Shown here one piece after another: positions 1-6,166 of a stretch of 8,907 nucleotides of DNA (position 1 is the first letter of the stretch; each line of letters starts with the position of its first letter). The position numbers were made by a program, and so were the translations under genes. Below the pieces are notes generated by a model. The model was not told the DNA's origin. It saw only the letters and a program-made list of their open reading frames with translations, and made no database searches. Source of the DNA: an uncultured Rhodospirillales bacterium (GTDB lineage Bacteria; Pseudomonadota; Alphaproteobacteria; Acetobacterales; Acetobacteraceae); contig CAIVDX010000337.1 of the NCBI GenBank assembly GCA_903904805.1, positions 1 to 8,907 on the forward strand. The letters run 5' to 3'.

Positions 1-63
1 CGCGTCCTCGAGGCCGACCTTCCGTTCGACCGGTTGGGCTTCCGCGGTGCCCACATCGGCTGA
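1..63 (+). CDS. C-terminal end of an unidentified gene (partial)
   Basis: The first frame is open from the left edge to a TGA at 61-63 and encodes 20 residues ending in LGFRGAHIG. Almost every third codon position is G or C, as in the clear genes of this window, which supports real coding. The start and most of the protein lie outside the window, so no family can be assigned. A gap of 85 bases separates it from the next gene; I see no convincing terminator hairpin with a T-run there. Confidence 0.5.
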   Translation, partial: RVLEADLPFDRLGFRGAHIG

Positions 64-148
64 AATCCGCCGCTGCAGGGCCCTTCAGGCTTCCCATTTT
101 GTTGCGGCACGCGCTATGAAGCGGTAGACAAAAAGGCGGTCGAAGCGC

Positions 149-388
149 ATGAAAAGCATCAACGACGTCGAACCCTGCTTCAGTCCGGACGACAAGGAAT
201 TCGCCTTCCTGCCGGAACAGCTGGATGCCACGCTGGAGTGGGTGACGAAGCTGCGGCGCAAGAATGCCAGCTGGAAAGACGCCCGCGGCGCGATCGAGCA
301 TTATCTGCATCACCACAAGGCCAACCCCTCGCATGTGAAGCGCCAGGTGGAGCGCGCGAAGGAACTGGTCCGTCCCTGGCTGATGTAG
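149..388 (+). CDS. small soluble protein of unknown function (79 aa)
   Basis: I do not recognise this protein. The reading frame starts at ATG 149 and ends with TAG 386-388, with strongly G/C-biased third positions. The product is charged and basic in its second half and appears mostly helical. It has no signal peptide or membrane segment. A short histidine-rich stretch (HYLHHH, residues 51-56) and His62 sit in a predicted amphipathic helical region; there is a single Cys at residue 10. Upstream there is only weak Shine-Dalgarno-like sequence (AAGG at 133-136, or GAAG at 142-145), so the start is less certain than the frame. It converges with the DsbD_2-family gene, with six bases between the two stop codons. 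Nothing ties it functionally to the cytochrome oxidase genes. The histidine cluster could bind metal, but that is speculation. Confidence 0.65.
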   Translation: MKSINDVEPCFSPDDKEFAFLPEQLDATLEWVTKLRRKNASWKDARGAIEHYLHHHKANPSHVKRQVERAKELVRPWLM

Positions 389-394
389 CCTCGC

Positions 395-1141
395 TCAGCC
401 CGCCAGCGCCTGCAGCCCGAGCAGCGCCAGCAGCACGCCGTTCGCCCCCAGGATCCAGGGCGTGATCGCCCCCAGCGATCGCTGCCACCGCCCCGCCGCT
501 CCGCCGCCGGCGATCCCCACCGCCGCCAGCGCCGGCACCGTGCCCATCCCAAACGCCACCATCGCCGCCGCGCCAGGCCCTGCGCCCCCGGAGACCGACG
601 CCGCGGCCAGCGCCCCATACAGAAATCCGCAGGGCAGCAGCCCCAGCAGCAGCCCCAGCAGATAGCCGCCCGACGGCGCCGTCCGGTCAATCCGGCGCCC
701 CACGCGCGCCAGCGCCTGTCCCCAGCCTGACGCCGCCGGCGAGCCCGTCCCGTGCGCCCGCCGCAACGCCTGCCGGAGGAACATCGCCGCCGCCAACAGC
801 AACAGCGCCCCGCCCACCGGCCGAAAGCCTGACGCCGCCGCCAGCCCCAACACGCCCGCCGCCGCCCCCAGCAGCGCATAGGTCGTCAACCGTCCTAGAT
901 GATAGGGCACCAGCAGCCCCGCCCGGACCCGCCCCATCGCGGTCAGACAGGTGCCGGACAGGCACGCCATTCGGTCAGCCACCTGTCCCAGCACCAGCGG
1001 CCCACACATTGGGACGCAGTGCATCAGGCTGCCCGCCGCCCCGGCCAGCAGCAGCGAGATCAGCAATCCGCCGCGCAAGGCGGTCGGATCGACACCGCAA
1101 AAGGCGGCCAAACCGGCGACAACGTCCATGTTCGTTCCCAT
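395..1141 (-). CDS. DsbD_2/COG2836 family membrane protein ('sulfite exporter TauE/SafE family'), likely copper or cbb3-assembly linked
   Basis: This is a 248-residue, roughly six-helix inner-membrane protein. The family marks visible are HCVPMCGP (residues 41-48) at the end of the first helix, a YHLGR motif near residue 80, a second half-repeat motif LLPCGFLYG with Cys171, and FGMGTVPAL from residue 197. Paired Cys motifs in two related halves are typical of the DsbD/CcdA-like transmembrane domain (Pfam DsbD_2). The name 'sulfite exporter' is a database label; members often sit beside ccoGHIS, and a role in copper supply or redox handling for oxidase assembly is an inference from that context. 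It is transcribed away from the cco operon. The start is ambiguous: ATG at 1141 has no purine-rich site, whereas the in-frame ATG at 1129 (Met5) has GGGA six bases upstream (1136-1139). The shorter form, 395-1129, is therefore plausible. Confidence 0.85.
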   Translation of the reverse strand: MGTNMDVVAGLAAFCGVDPTALRGGLLISLLLAGAAGSLMHCVPMCGPLVLGQVADRMACLSGTCLTAMGRVRAGLLVPYHLGRLTTYALLGAAAGVLGLAAASGFRPVGGALLLLAAAMFLRQALRRAHGTGSPAASGWGQALARVGRRIDRTAPSGGYLLGLLLGLLPCGFLYGALAAASVSGGAGPGAAAMVAFGMGTVPALAAVGIAGGGAAGRWQRSLGAITPWILGANGVLLALLGLQALAG

Positions 1142-1165
1142 CGCATGCCGCGCCGCAGCATGCAG

Positions 1166-1179
1166 TTGACCTGCATCAA
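1166..1179. promoter_or_regulatory. FNR/FixK-type operator (anaerobox)
   Basis: The sequence TTGAC-CTGC-ATCAA is a near-perfect inverted repeat matching the Crp/FNR-family consensus TTGAT-N4-ATCAA at nine of ten defined positions, and TTGA-N6-TCAA exactly. It lies in the divergent intergenic region between the DsbD_2-family gene and the cco operon, about 90 bases upstream of the first plus-strand gene. Such sites are bound by FNR, FnrL, ANR or FixK, and activate cbb3 oxidase operons at low oxygen in many proteobacteria. Its centre (1172.5) predicts a class II start site near 1214 on the plus strand. In the minus direction the same geometry would put the start near 1131, between the two candidate start codons of the DsbD_2-family gene, so activation of the plus-strand operon is the more natural reading. 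Confidence 0.85.
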
Positions 1180-1201
1180 AGCCAACACGTCACGCGTTGG
1201 T

Positions 1202-1207
1202 GATTGT
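1202..1207 (+). promoter_or_regulatory. candidate -10 element of the cco promoter
   Basis: GATTGT matches TATAAT at positions 2, 3 and 6. It sits where the -10 hexamer of a class II FNR-activated promoter should be, given the operator centred at 1172.5 and a start site near 1214. The match is weak, as expected for an activator-dependent promoter, and the call depends mainly on spacing. Confidence 0.35.
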
Positions 1208-1210
1208 TCG

Positions 1211-1243
1211 GCCGCTCCTGTTGGGCGCAGCTTGCCCAGCGGC
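1211..1243 (+). other. imperfect hairpin in the predicted cco leader
   Basis: GCCGC (1211-1215) and TGGGC (1222-1226) pair with GCCCA (1234-1238) and GCGGC (1239-1243). This gives a ten-base-pair stem interrupted by a six-base bulge on the 5' side, with a seven-base loop. It lies between the predicted transcription start and the GGGAG ribosome binding site (1257-1261) of the first gene. It is not followed by a T-run, so it is not an intrinsic terminator. It may stabilise the 5' end of the message or be a chance effect of high GC. Confidence 0.3.
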
Positions 1244-1268
1244 AAATATTTCGGTCGGGAGACTAACG

Positions 1269-1457
1269 ATGCAGGCCTCGGATTGGATAGTCGGACTTAT
1301 GATGGCCCTGTTTGGGCTGCTCGGATTGGTCATGGCGGCCAATGCCTATGACGATGCGTTCTACCTGTTCGGGCTGAGCCTCGCGGCATTCGCCCTGATC
1401 TTCGATTTCGGCCTGGTCAAGGCACATTTCGATCGCACGGACGCCAGCCATGAGTGA
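1269..1457 (+). CDS. small two-helix membrane protein preceding ccoN (62 aa, unknown function)
   Basis: The 62-residue product has two hydrophobic segments, about residues 6-25 and 30-51, joined by a short polar turn (ANAYDD), and a charged tail (KAHFDRTDASHE). ATG 1269 is chosen because GGGAG lies seven bases upstream (1257-1261); the frame is open further upstream to a TTG at 1197, but that would include the leader. Its last eight bases overlap the ccoN start (the ATG of ccoN at 1450 lies inside its final codons), which suggests translational coupling. As the first gene after the FNR-type operator it should be made together with the oxidase. I do not recognise a characterised family. By position and topology it may be an accessory subunit or assembly factor. 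It does not resemble the single-helix CcoQ or the short single-helix CcoM described in Pseudomonas. Confidence 0.8.
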   Translation: MQASDWIVGLMMALFGLLGLVMAANAYDDAFYLFGLSLAAFALIFDFGLVKAHFDRTDASHE

Positions 1458-2928
1458 TCTCGCATCCGCGGCGCCGCGCGCACCCGTGATATATAATGAG
1501 GCGGTCGTTCGAAAATTCATCTTCGCCGCCATGTTCTGGGCGATCATCGCCTTCACCGTTGGCTGTTACATCGCTTTGGAACTGTCATGGCCAGAGCTGA
1601 ATTTCGGCCTGTCATTCCTGAATTTCGGCCGCCTGCGGCCGGTGCATACCTCTGCTGCGATCTTCGCCTTCGGTGGCTCCGCGCTGATCGGCACCAGCCT
1701 GCATGTGGTCCAGCGAACCTGCCGCGTGCGGCTGTGGGGCGGTGATGCGCTGGCGAACTTCATATTCTGGGGCTACCAGTTTTTCATTGTCATGGCCGCG
1801 CTCAGCTACGTGATGGGCTACAGCCAGGGGCGTGAATATGCCGAGCCCGAATGGCACATTGATCTTTGGCTGACACTGGTCTGGGTGCTCTATCTGCTGG
1901 TGTTCGTCGCCACGCTGATGCTGCGCGAGGAGCCACATATCTACGTGGCGAACTGGTTTTTTCTTGCCTTCATCATCACCGTGGCCATGCTGCATCTGGT
2001 CAACAACGCAGCACTTCCGGTGCACTGGGCGGGTGCCAAAAGCTACTCGGCCTTCTCCGGCACGCAGGATGCGTTGGTGCAATGGTGGTATGGCCACAAC
2101 GCGGTGGGCTTTTTCCTGACCGCCGGTTTCCTCGGCATGATGTACTACATCATCCCAAAATCGGCGAACCGGCCTGTCTATTCCTACAGATTGTCGATCG
2201 TGCATTTCTGGTCACTGGTCTTCATCTATATCTGGGCCGGCCCGCACCATCTGCATTGGACCGCCCTGCCTGACTGGGCGCAGACGCTCGGCATGGCCTT
2301 CTCGATCATGTTGTGGATGCCCAGCTGGGGCGGCATGATCAACGGACTGATGACGCTGTCGGGAGCATGGGACAAGCTGCGCACCGAGCCTTCGCTGCGC
2401 TTCTCGGTCACCGCGGTAGGCTTCTACGGCATGTCCACCTTCGAAGGACCGGTGATGTCGGTGCGCGACGTGAACGCACTCAGCCATTACACCGACTGGG
2501 GTATCGGCCACGTGCATTCCGGCTCGCTCGGCTGGGTGGCCTTCATCAGCTTCGGCACGATGTATTATCTGGTGCCGGTACTTTGGCACCGCGAGAAGCT
2601 CTATTCCGCGAAACTCGCCGCCTGGCACTACTGGATCGCCACGCTCGGCATCGTCTTCTACATCGCTTCGATGTGGGTGGCGGGGATCATGGAAGGCCTG
2701 ATGTGGCGCGCCTACGATGCCAACGGCTTCCTCCAATATTCCTTCAGTGAATCGGTGGTGGCCGTGCATCCCTTCTACGTGATCCGTATGCTCGGCGGTG
2801 TGCTGTTCCTGATCGGTGCGCTCATCATGGCCTATAATCTGACCATGACGATCCTCGGCAAGGTCGCCGACAGCGCAAGAACCGGTGTCGCATTGCCCTC
2901 CGGCCTCGCGCCGGCCGTGGGAGACTGA
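1450..2928 (+). CDS. ccoN: cbb3-type cytochrome c oxidase subunit I (CcoN/FixN)
   Basis: CcoN is the catalytic, oxygen-reducing and proton-pumping subunit of the cbb3 oxidase, a multi-helix inner-membrane protein carrying heme b, heme b3 and CuB. The 492-residue length is normal for the family. Active-site residues are all present. His66 (RPVHTS) and His356 are the expected low-spin heme b ligands, and His354 (GHVHSG) is the expected heme b3 ligand. His216 (YGHN), His266 and His267 (GPHH) are the CuB ligands. Tyr260 (IYIW) is at the position of the C-family cross-linked tyrosine, and Glu332 (STFEGP) is the conserved acidic residue near the active site. The Shine-Dalgarno is weak (GGA at 1439-1441) and the start overlaps the preceding small gene, so translation is probably coupled. 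ccoO follows with a one-base gap. Confidence 0.98.
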   Translation: MSDLASAAPRAPVIYNEAVVRKFIFAAMFWAIIAFTVGCYIALELSWPELNFGLSFLNFGRLRPVHTSAAIFAFGGSALIGTSLHVVQRTCRVRLWGGDALANFIFWGYQFFIVMAALSYVMGYSQGREYAEPEWHIDLWLTLVWVLYLLVFVATLMLREEPHIYVANWFFLAFIITVAMLHLVNNAALPVHWAGAKSYSAFSGTQDALVQWWYGHNAVGFFLTAGFLGMMYYIIPKSANRPVYSYRLSIVHFWSLVFIYIWAGPHHLHWTALPDWAQTLGMAFSIMLWMPSWGGMINGLMTLSGAWDKLRTEPSLRFSVTAVGFYGMSTFEGPVMSVRDVNALSHYTDWGIGHVHSGSLGWVAFISFGTMYYLVPVLWHREKLYSAKLAAWHYWIATLGIVFYIASMWVAGIMEGLMWRAYDANGFLQYSFSESVVAVHPFYVIRMLGGVLFLIGALIMAYNLTMTILGKVADSARTGVALPSGLAPAVGD

Positions 2929-2929
2929 G

Positions 2930-3649
2930 ATGTTCATTCGTCACGAAATTATCGAGAAGAACGCGCTGCTGCTGCTGGTGCTGACGCTGTTGACGGTCTC
3001 CATCGGCGGCCTGGTGGAGATCGTGCCCTTGTTCACGATTGAAACGACAGTTGAGCATGTGCAGGGTGTGCGTCCATATACGCCGCTGGAGTTGCGTGGC
3101 CGCGACATCTATGTCCGAGAGGGCTGCTATGTCTGCCATAGCCAGATGATCCGCGCGTTGCGCGACGAGGTCGAGCGCTACGGCCATTACAGCCTGGCCG
3201 CCGAGAGCATGTATGATCATCCGTTCCAGTGGGGCTCAAAACGCATCGGGCCCGACCTTGCGCGCGTCGGCGGCAAATATTCCAATGATTGGCACTACGC
3301 CCATCTGAAGGCACCGCGCAGCCTGGTGCCGGAATCGTTGATGCCGAATTACGCCTTCCTGGCCGATACGCCGCTGGATGGCCGTGACGTGGCAGATCGC
3401 ATGGCCGCCAATCGCGGCGTGGGCGTGCCTTATACGGACGATCAACTCGCCGCGGCCCAGGCGGATCTGGCCACGCAGTCTGATCCCGCCGCCGACCAGA
3501 CTGATCTGCTCAAGCGCTATCCGAAGGCGGTGGCGGCAAGCGGCGATGGCCGCACGCCCACCGAGCTCGACGCGCTGGTCGCCTATCTGCAGATGCTCGG
3601 CACGCTCGTGAACTTTGCCGACACCTCCGAAGAACAGCTGCGGCAATAG
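2930..3649 (+). CDS. ccoO: cbb3-type cytochrome c oxidase subunit II, monoheme cytochrome c (CcoO/FixO)
   Basis: CcoO is the membrane-anchored monoheme cytochrome c that passes electrons to CcoN. The 239-residue protein has an N-terminal anchor helix (about residues 11-33), with the rest periplasmic. The heme c site is CYVCH at residues 66-70, followed by the typical SQMIR. The distal ligand is most likely Met138 in SLMPNYAF. Start ATG 2930 is chosen because GGGAG (2919-2923) lies six bases upstream and the protein then begins with the family-typical short segment before the anchor. An ATG upstream at 2885 in the same frame would lie inside ccoN and add residues not seen in the family. The gene begins one base after the ccoN stop. 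Confidence 0.97.
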   Translation: MFIRHEIIEKNALLLLVLTLLTVSIGGLVEIVPLFTIETTVEHVQGVRPYTPLELRGRDIYVREGCYVCHSQMIRALRDEVERYGHYSLAAESMYDHPFQWGSKRIGPDLARVGGKYSNDWHYAHLKAPRSLVPESLMPNYAFLADTPLDGRDVADRMAANRGVGVPYTDDQLAAAQADLATQSDPAADQTDLLKRYPKAVAASGDGRTPTELDALVAYLQMLGTLVNFADTSEEQLRQ

Positions 3650-3652
3650 GAG
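3648..3652 (+). promoter_or_regulatory. ribosome binding site of ccoQ
   Basis: AGGAG overlaps the ccoO stop codon. It lies three bases before ATG 3656 and six bases before the in-frame ATG 3659. The spacing favours the second ATG, which would make CcoQ 50 rather than 51 residues. Confidence 0.6.
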
Positions 3653-3655
3653 CGC

Positions 3656-3811
3656 ATGATGACCTTGCAATCCGCCGTTGCCTGGTTTCAGACCAATTCG
3701 GTCCTCGGTGCGCTGGCGATCTTTTGTGTCATCGCGGTGGCCGCCTATTGGCCCAGCCGCCGCACGGTGATGCAGAGCCACGCAATGATCCCGCTGAACG
3801 ACGATCGCTGA
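3656..3811 (+). CDS. ccoQ: cbb3-type oxidase small subunit (CcoQ/FixQ)
   Basis: This 51-residue protein consists of one hydrophobic helix (about residues 15-33, through LGALAIFCVIAVAAYW) followed by a short polar tail with WPSRR and ending PLNDDR. That layout, with an acidic residue pair near the C-terminus, is typical of CcoQ/FixQ. CcoQ stabilises the oxidase complex and is thought to help CcoP join the core; it binds no cofactor. Two adjacent ATG codons (3656 and 3659) begin the frame, and the AGGAG at 3648-3652 is better spaced for the second. The gene lies 6 bases after the ccoO stop and 11 bases before ccoP. Confidence 0.92.
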   Translation: MMTLQSAVAWFQTNSVLGALAIFCVIAVAAYWPSRRTVMQSHAMIPLNDDR

Positions 3812-3822
3812 AAGAGGCCGCC

Positions 3823-4692
3823 ATGCCGACCAAGATCGAGAAAGACGAATATTCGGGCACCAACACCACAGGGCATGTCTGGGATGGCGTGCGCGAGCTG
3901 AACACGCCGCTGCCGAAATGGTGGCTGTGGAGCTACATCGCCTGCGTGATCATCGGCCTCGTGATGTTCGTTCTCTACCCGTCAATCCCGTATGGACCTG
4001 GCTATTTCCACGGCCTGCTCGGCTATAGCTCGCGGGTGAACGCGATGGCGGGCGTGGCGCAGATGAGCGCGCTGCACGATGCGGATCTCAAGAAGATCGC
4101 GGTGGCGGACTTCGCCACTGTGCGTGCTGATCCGAAGCTGATGGCAACCGCCCAAGATGCCGGGCGGATCGCCTTCGCCAACAATTGCCAGCCCTGCCAC
4201 GGCACCGGCGGTCAGGGCCAGGTCGGCTACCCCGCGCTGGGTGACGATGTCTGGCTGTGGGGCGGCAGCGTGGAGGCGATCGCGGCGACCATTAGGCACG
4301 GCGTGCGCAACAGCGATCCCGATTCCCGCAGCAGCCAGATGCCGGCATTCGGCGCCACCGGCACACTGACCGCCGAGCAGATCGCCGATGTCGCCGACTA
4401 TGTTTCGGTTCTCTACGGCATCGCGCCAAACGGCAGCGACACCACCAAGGGTGCCGCCCTCTATGCCGACAATTGCGCGGCCTGTCATGGCGAGAAGGGG
4501 CAGGGCAATCGCGATATCGGCGCGCCACCGCTTGCCGCCAAGGTGCATCTGTATGGCGGCGATCGCGCAAGTATCGTTGCGCAACTCAATCGCCCGCGCC
4601 TGGGGGTGATGCCGAGCTGGAACACGCGTCTTGACACCGGAACAATCAAGAGTCTCGCGCTGTATGTCCACGCGCTCGGCGGTGGCGAGTAG
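3823..4692 (+). CDS. ccoP: cbb3-type cytochrome c oxidase subunit III, diheme cytochrome c (CcoP/FixP)
   Basis: CcoP is the diheme cytochrome c that accepts electrons from soluble or membrane cytochrome c and hands them to CcoO. The 289-residue protein begins with the family-typical cytoplasmic segment (TTGHVWDGVRELNTPLPKWW), a single membrane helix at about residues 32-54 and YPSIPYGPGYFHG. Two periplasmic cytochrome c domains follow. Heme sites are CQPCH (122-126) and CAACH (218-222); likely axial methionines are Met173 (SQMPAFG) and Met263 (GVMPSW). ATG 3823 is chosen because AGAGG (3813-3817) lies five bases upstream and the N-terminus matches the family; the frame extends upstream into ccoQ without similarity. 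ccoG follows after 21 bases. Confidence 0.97.
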   Translation: MPTKIEKDEYSGTNTTGHVWDGVRELNTPLPKWWLWSYIACVIIGLVMFVLYPSIPYGPGYFHGLLGYSSRVNAMAGVAQMSALHDADLKKIAVADFATVRADPKLMATAQDAGRIAFANNCQPCHGTGGQGQVGYPALGDDVWLWGGSVEAIAATIRHGVRNSDPDSRSSQMPAFGATGTLTAEQIADVADYVSVLYGIAPNGSDTTKGAALYADNCAACHGEKGQGNRDIGAPPLAAKVHLYGGDRASIVAQLNRPRLGVMPSWNTRLDTGTIKSLALYVHALGGGE

Positions 4693-4713
4693 CCAGCGCA
4701 GCGGAGTGCCGAG

Positions 4714-6156
4714 ATGAACGCCCAACTCCCGAGCCCCCTGGTGCCGGAGAAGCTGTATGCCGATCGCATCAAGGTGCAGCCGATGGCCGTGCATGGCGGT
4801 GCGCGCCGGGCGAAATGGATCATCCTGGTCCTGTGCCTGACGATCTATTACGCGCTTCCCTGGATCCGGTGGAACCGCGGCCCTCACGTGCCCGATCAGG
4901 CCGTGCTGCTGGATATCTGGGATCGAAAGTTTTATTTCTTTTCCATCGAACTCTGGCCCCAGGACATCTATCTGCTGACCGGATTTTTGATCGTCGCCGC
5001 CCTTGCGCTGTTCCTGGCAACCGCGATGTTCGGCCGCGTCTGGTGCGGCTATTCCTGCCCGCAGACAGTATGGACCGATCTTTTCCTTCTGGTGGAACGC
5101 TGGATCGAGGGCGATCGCAACGCGCGCATGAAGCTGGATGCCGCACCGATGACCCGCTCAAAGGCGCTCAAGCGCACCGCCAAGCATCTGATCTGGCTCG
5201 GCATCGCCTTCTGGACCGGCGGCGCGTGGATCATGTATTACGTCAACGCACCGACGGTGGTGGCCGAGTTCTGGACCGGGCGAGCCGATGTCTCGGTCTA
5301 TCTGTTCACCTTCCTGTTCACCGCGACCACCTATCTGCTGGCCGGCTGGGCGCGCGAGCAGGTCTGCACCTATATGTGTCCCTGGCCACGCTTCCAGTCC
5401 TCGATGTTCGATGAGCAGACCTTGATTGTCACCTATCAGGGCTGGCGCGGCGAACCGCGGCGGCATGGCAGGCGCGACCCGTCGGCGGTGGCCGTGGGTG
5501 ACTGCATCGATTGCGGAGCCTGCGTGCATGCCTGCCCGACCGGCATCGACATTCGTGATGGCGTGCAGCTGGAATGCATCGGCTGTGGCCTGTGTGTTGA
5601 TGCCTGCAACCATGTGATGGACAAATCCGGCGGCAAGCCCTGGCTGATCACCTGGGACACGCTGGCGCGCCAGCAGGCGAAAGCGCAGGGGCGCACGGTG
5701 CCACTGCAGCTGTTGCGCTCACGTACCATGCTGTATGCGACGCTGCTGCTGACCGGAATTCTTGTTCTCGGCTTCGCGCTGATCGCCCGCTCGCGCTTCG
5801 ATGTGACGGTGCTGCATGACCGTGCGCCGTTGTTCGTGCGGCTGTCTGACGGCAGCCTGCGCAATGGCTATACGATCAAGCTTGCCAACAAGCGTCCCGA
5901 GCCAGGCGTTTTCAGCGTGCGCGTCGAGCACCTGCCCGATGCCCGCCTCGCGCTCGGCGACAGCCCGCAGGCATCCGATGCCAGCGTGATCATTCGAGTC
6001 GATAGCGATTCTGTCGGCGAGGCGAGGCTGCTCGTGCAGGCGACACAAGCCGATCTGCATGATGGCTCGATGGAATTCTATTTCGTCGTCACCAACACGG
6101 AAACCGGCGACGAGACGCGCTACGAATCGCGTTTCATGGGCCCAGGTTCAAGGTAG
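4714..6156 (+). CDS. ccoG: cytochrome c oxidase accessory protein CcoG (FixG/RdxA), membrane iron-sulfur protein
   Basis: CcoG is an inner-membrane iron-sulfur protein needed for cbb3 maturation, with reported cupric reductase activity that supplies Cu(I). The 480-residue product has helices at about residues 35-52, 84-106, 158-178, 194-213 and 338-358. Membrane-proximal motifs are CGYSCPQ (Cys111, Cys115) and CTYMCPWPR (Cys218, Cys222). Two ferredoxin-type motifs follow: Cys264, 267, 270 and 274 (with a Pro after Cys274), and Cys288, 291, 294 and 298, consistent with two 4Fe-4S clusters. The C-terminal part from about residue 365 matches the immunoglobulin-like domain of FixG proteins. GGAG (4703-4706) lies seven bases before the ATG. 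It starts the assembly half of the operon. Confidence 0.96.
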   Translation: MNAQLPSPLVPEKLYADRIKVQPMAVHGGARRAKWIILVLCLTIYYALPWIRWNRGPHVPDQAVLLDIWDRKFYFFSIELWPQDIYLLTGFLIVAALALFLATAMFGRVWCGYSCPQTVWTDLFLLVERWIEGDRNARMKLDAAPMTRSKALKRTAKHLIWLGIAFWTGGAWIMYYVNAPTVVAEFWTGRADVSVYLFTFLFTATTYLLAGWAREQVCTYMCPWPRFQSSMFDEQTLIVTYQGWRGEPRRHGRRDPSAVAVGDCIDCGACVHACPTGIDIRDGVQLECIGCGLCVDACNHVMDKSGGKPWLITWDTLARQQAKAQGRTVPLQLLRSRTMLYATLLLTGILVLGFALIARSRFDVTVLHDRAPLFVRLSDGSLRNGYTIKLANKRPEPGVFSVRVEHLPDARLALGDSPQASDASVIIRVDSDSVGEARLLVQATQADLHDGSMEFYFVVTNTETGDETRYESRFMGPGSR

Positions 6157-6166
6157 AGGCAATGGC

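Noticed and set aside
99..122. Possible promoter before the 79-residue gene (TTGTTG at 99-104)
   Set aside because: No acceptable -10 hexamer occurs at 16-18 bases downstream, so I do not call it.
899..1351. A 150-codon plus-strand open frame across the divergent intergenic region
   Set aside because: It runs antisense through the 5' part of the DsbD_2-family gene, crosses the FNR-type operator and overlaps the small gene before ccoN out of frame. Its composition (Gln, Arg, Gly) is unlike the real genes.
1492..1497. Perfect TATAAT hexamer inside the start of ccoN
   Set aside because: There is no -35 element at 15-19 bases upstream (the region is GC-only sequence), and the hexamer falls in codons encoding the Ile-Tyr-Asn near residue 15. 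Translation of the upstream small gene and ccoN also makes an internal promoter unlikely to matter.
2212..2937. A 241-codon minus-strand open frame opposite ccoN (and similar long ones opposite ccoO, ccoP, ccoG and ccoH)
   Set aside because: These are shadows of the plus-strand genes. They have no family-like composition, and the sense genes are unambiguous.
4693..4713. Possible terminator or internal regulatory site between ccoP and ccoG
   Set aside because: The 21-base gap holds only a GGAG ribosome binding site; there is no hairpin or T-run, so the assembly genes are most likely cotranscribed with ccoNOQP.
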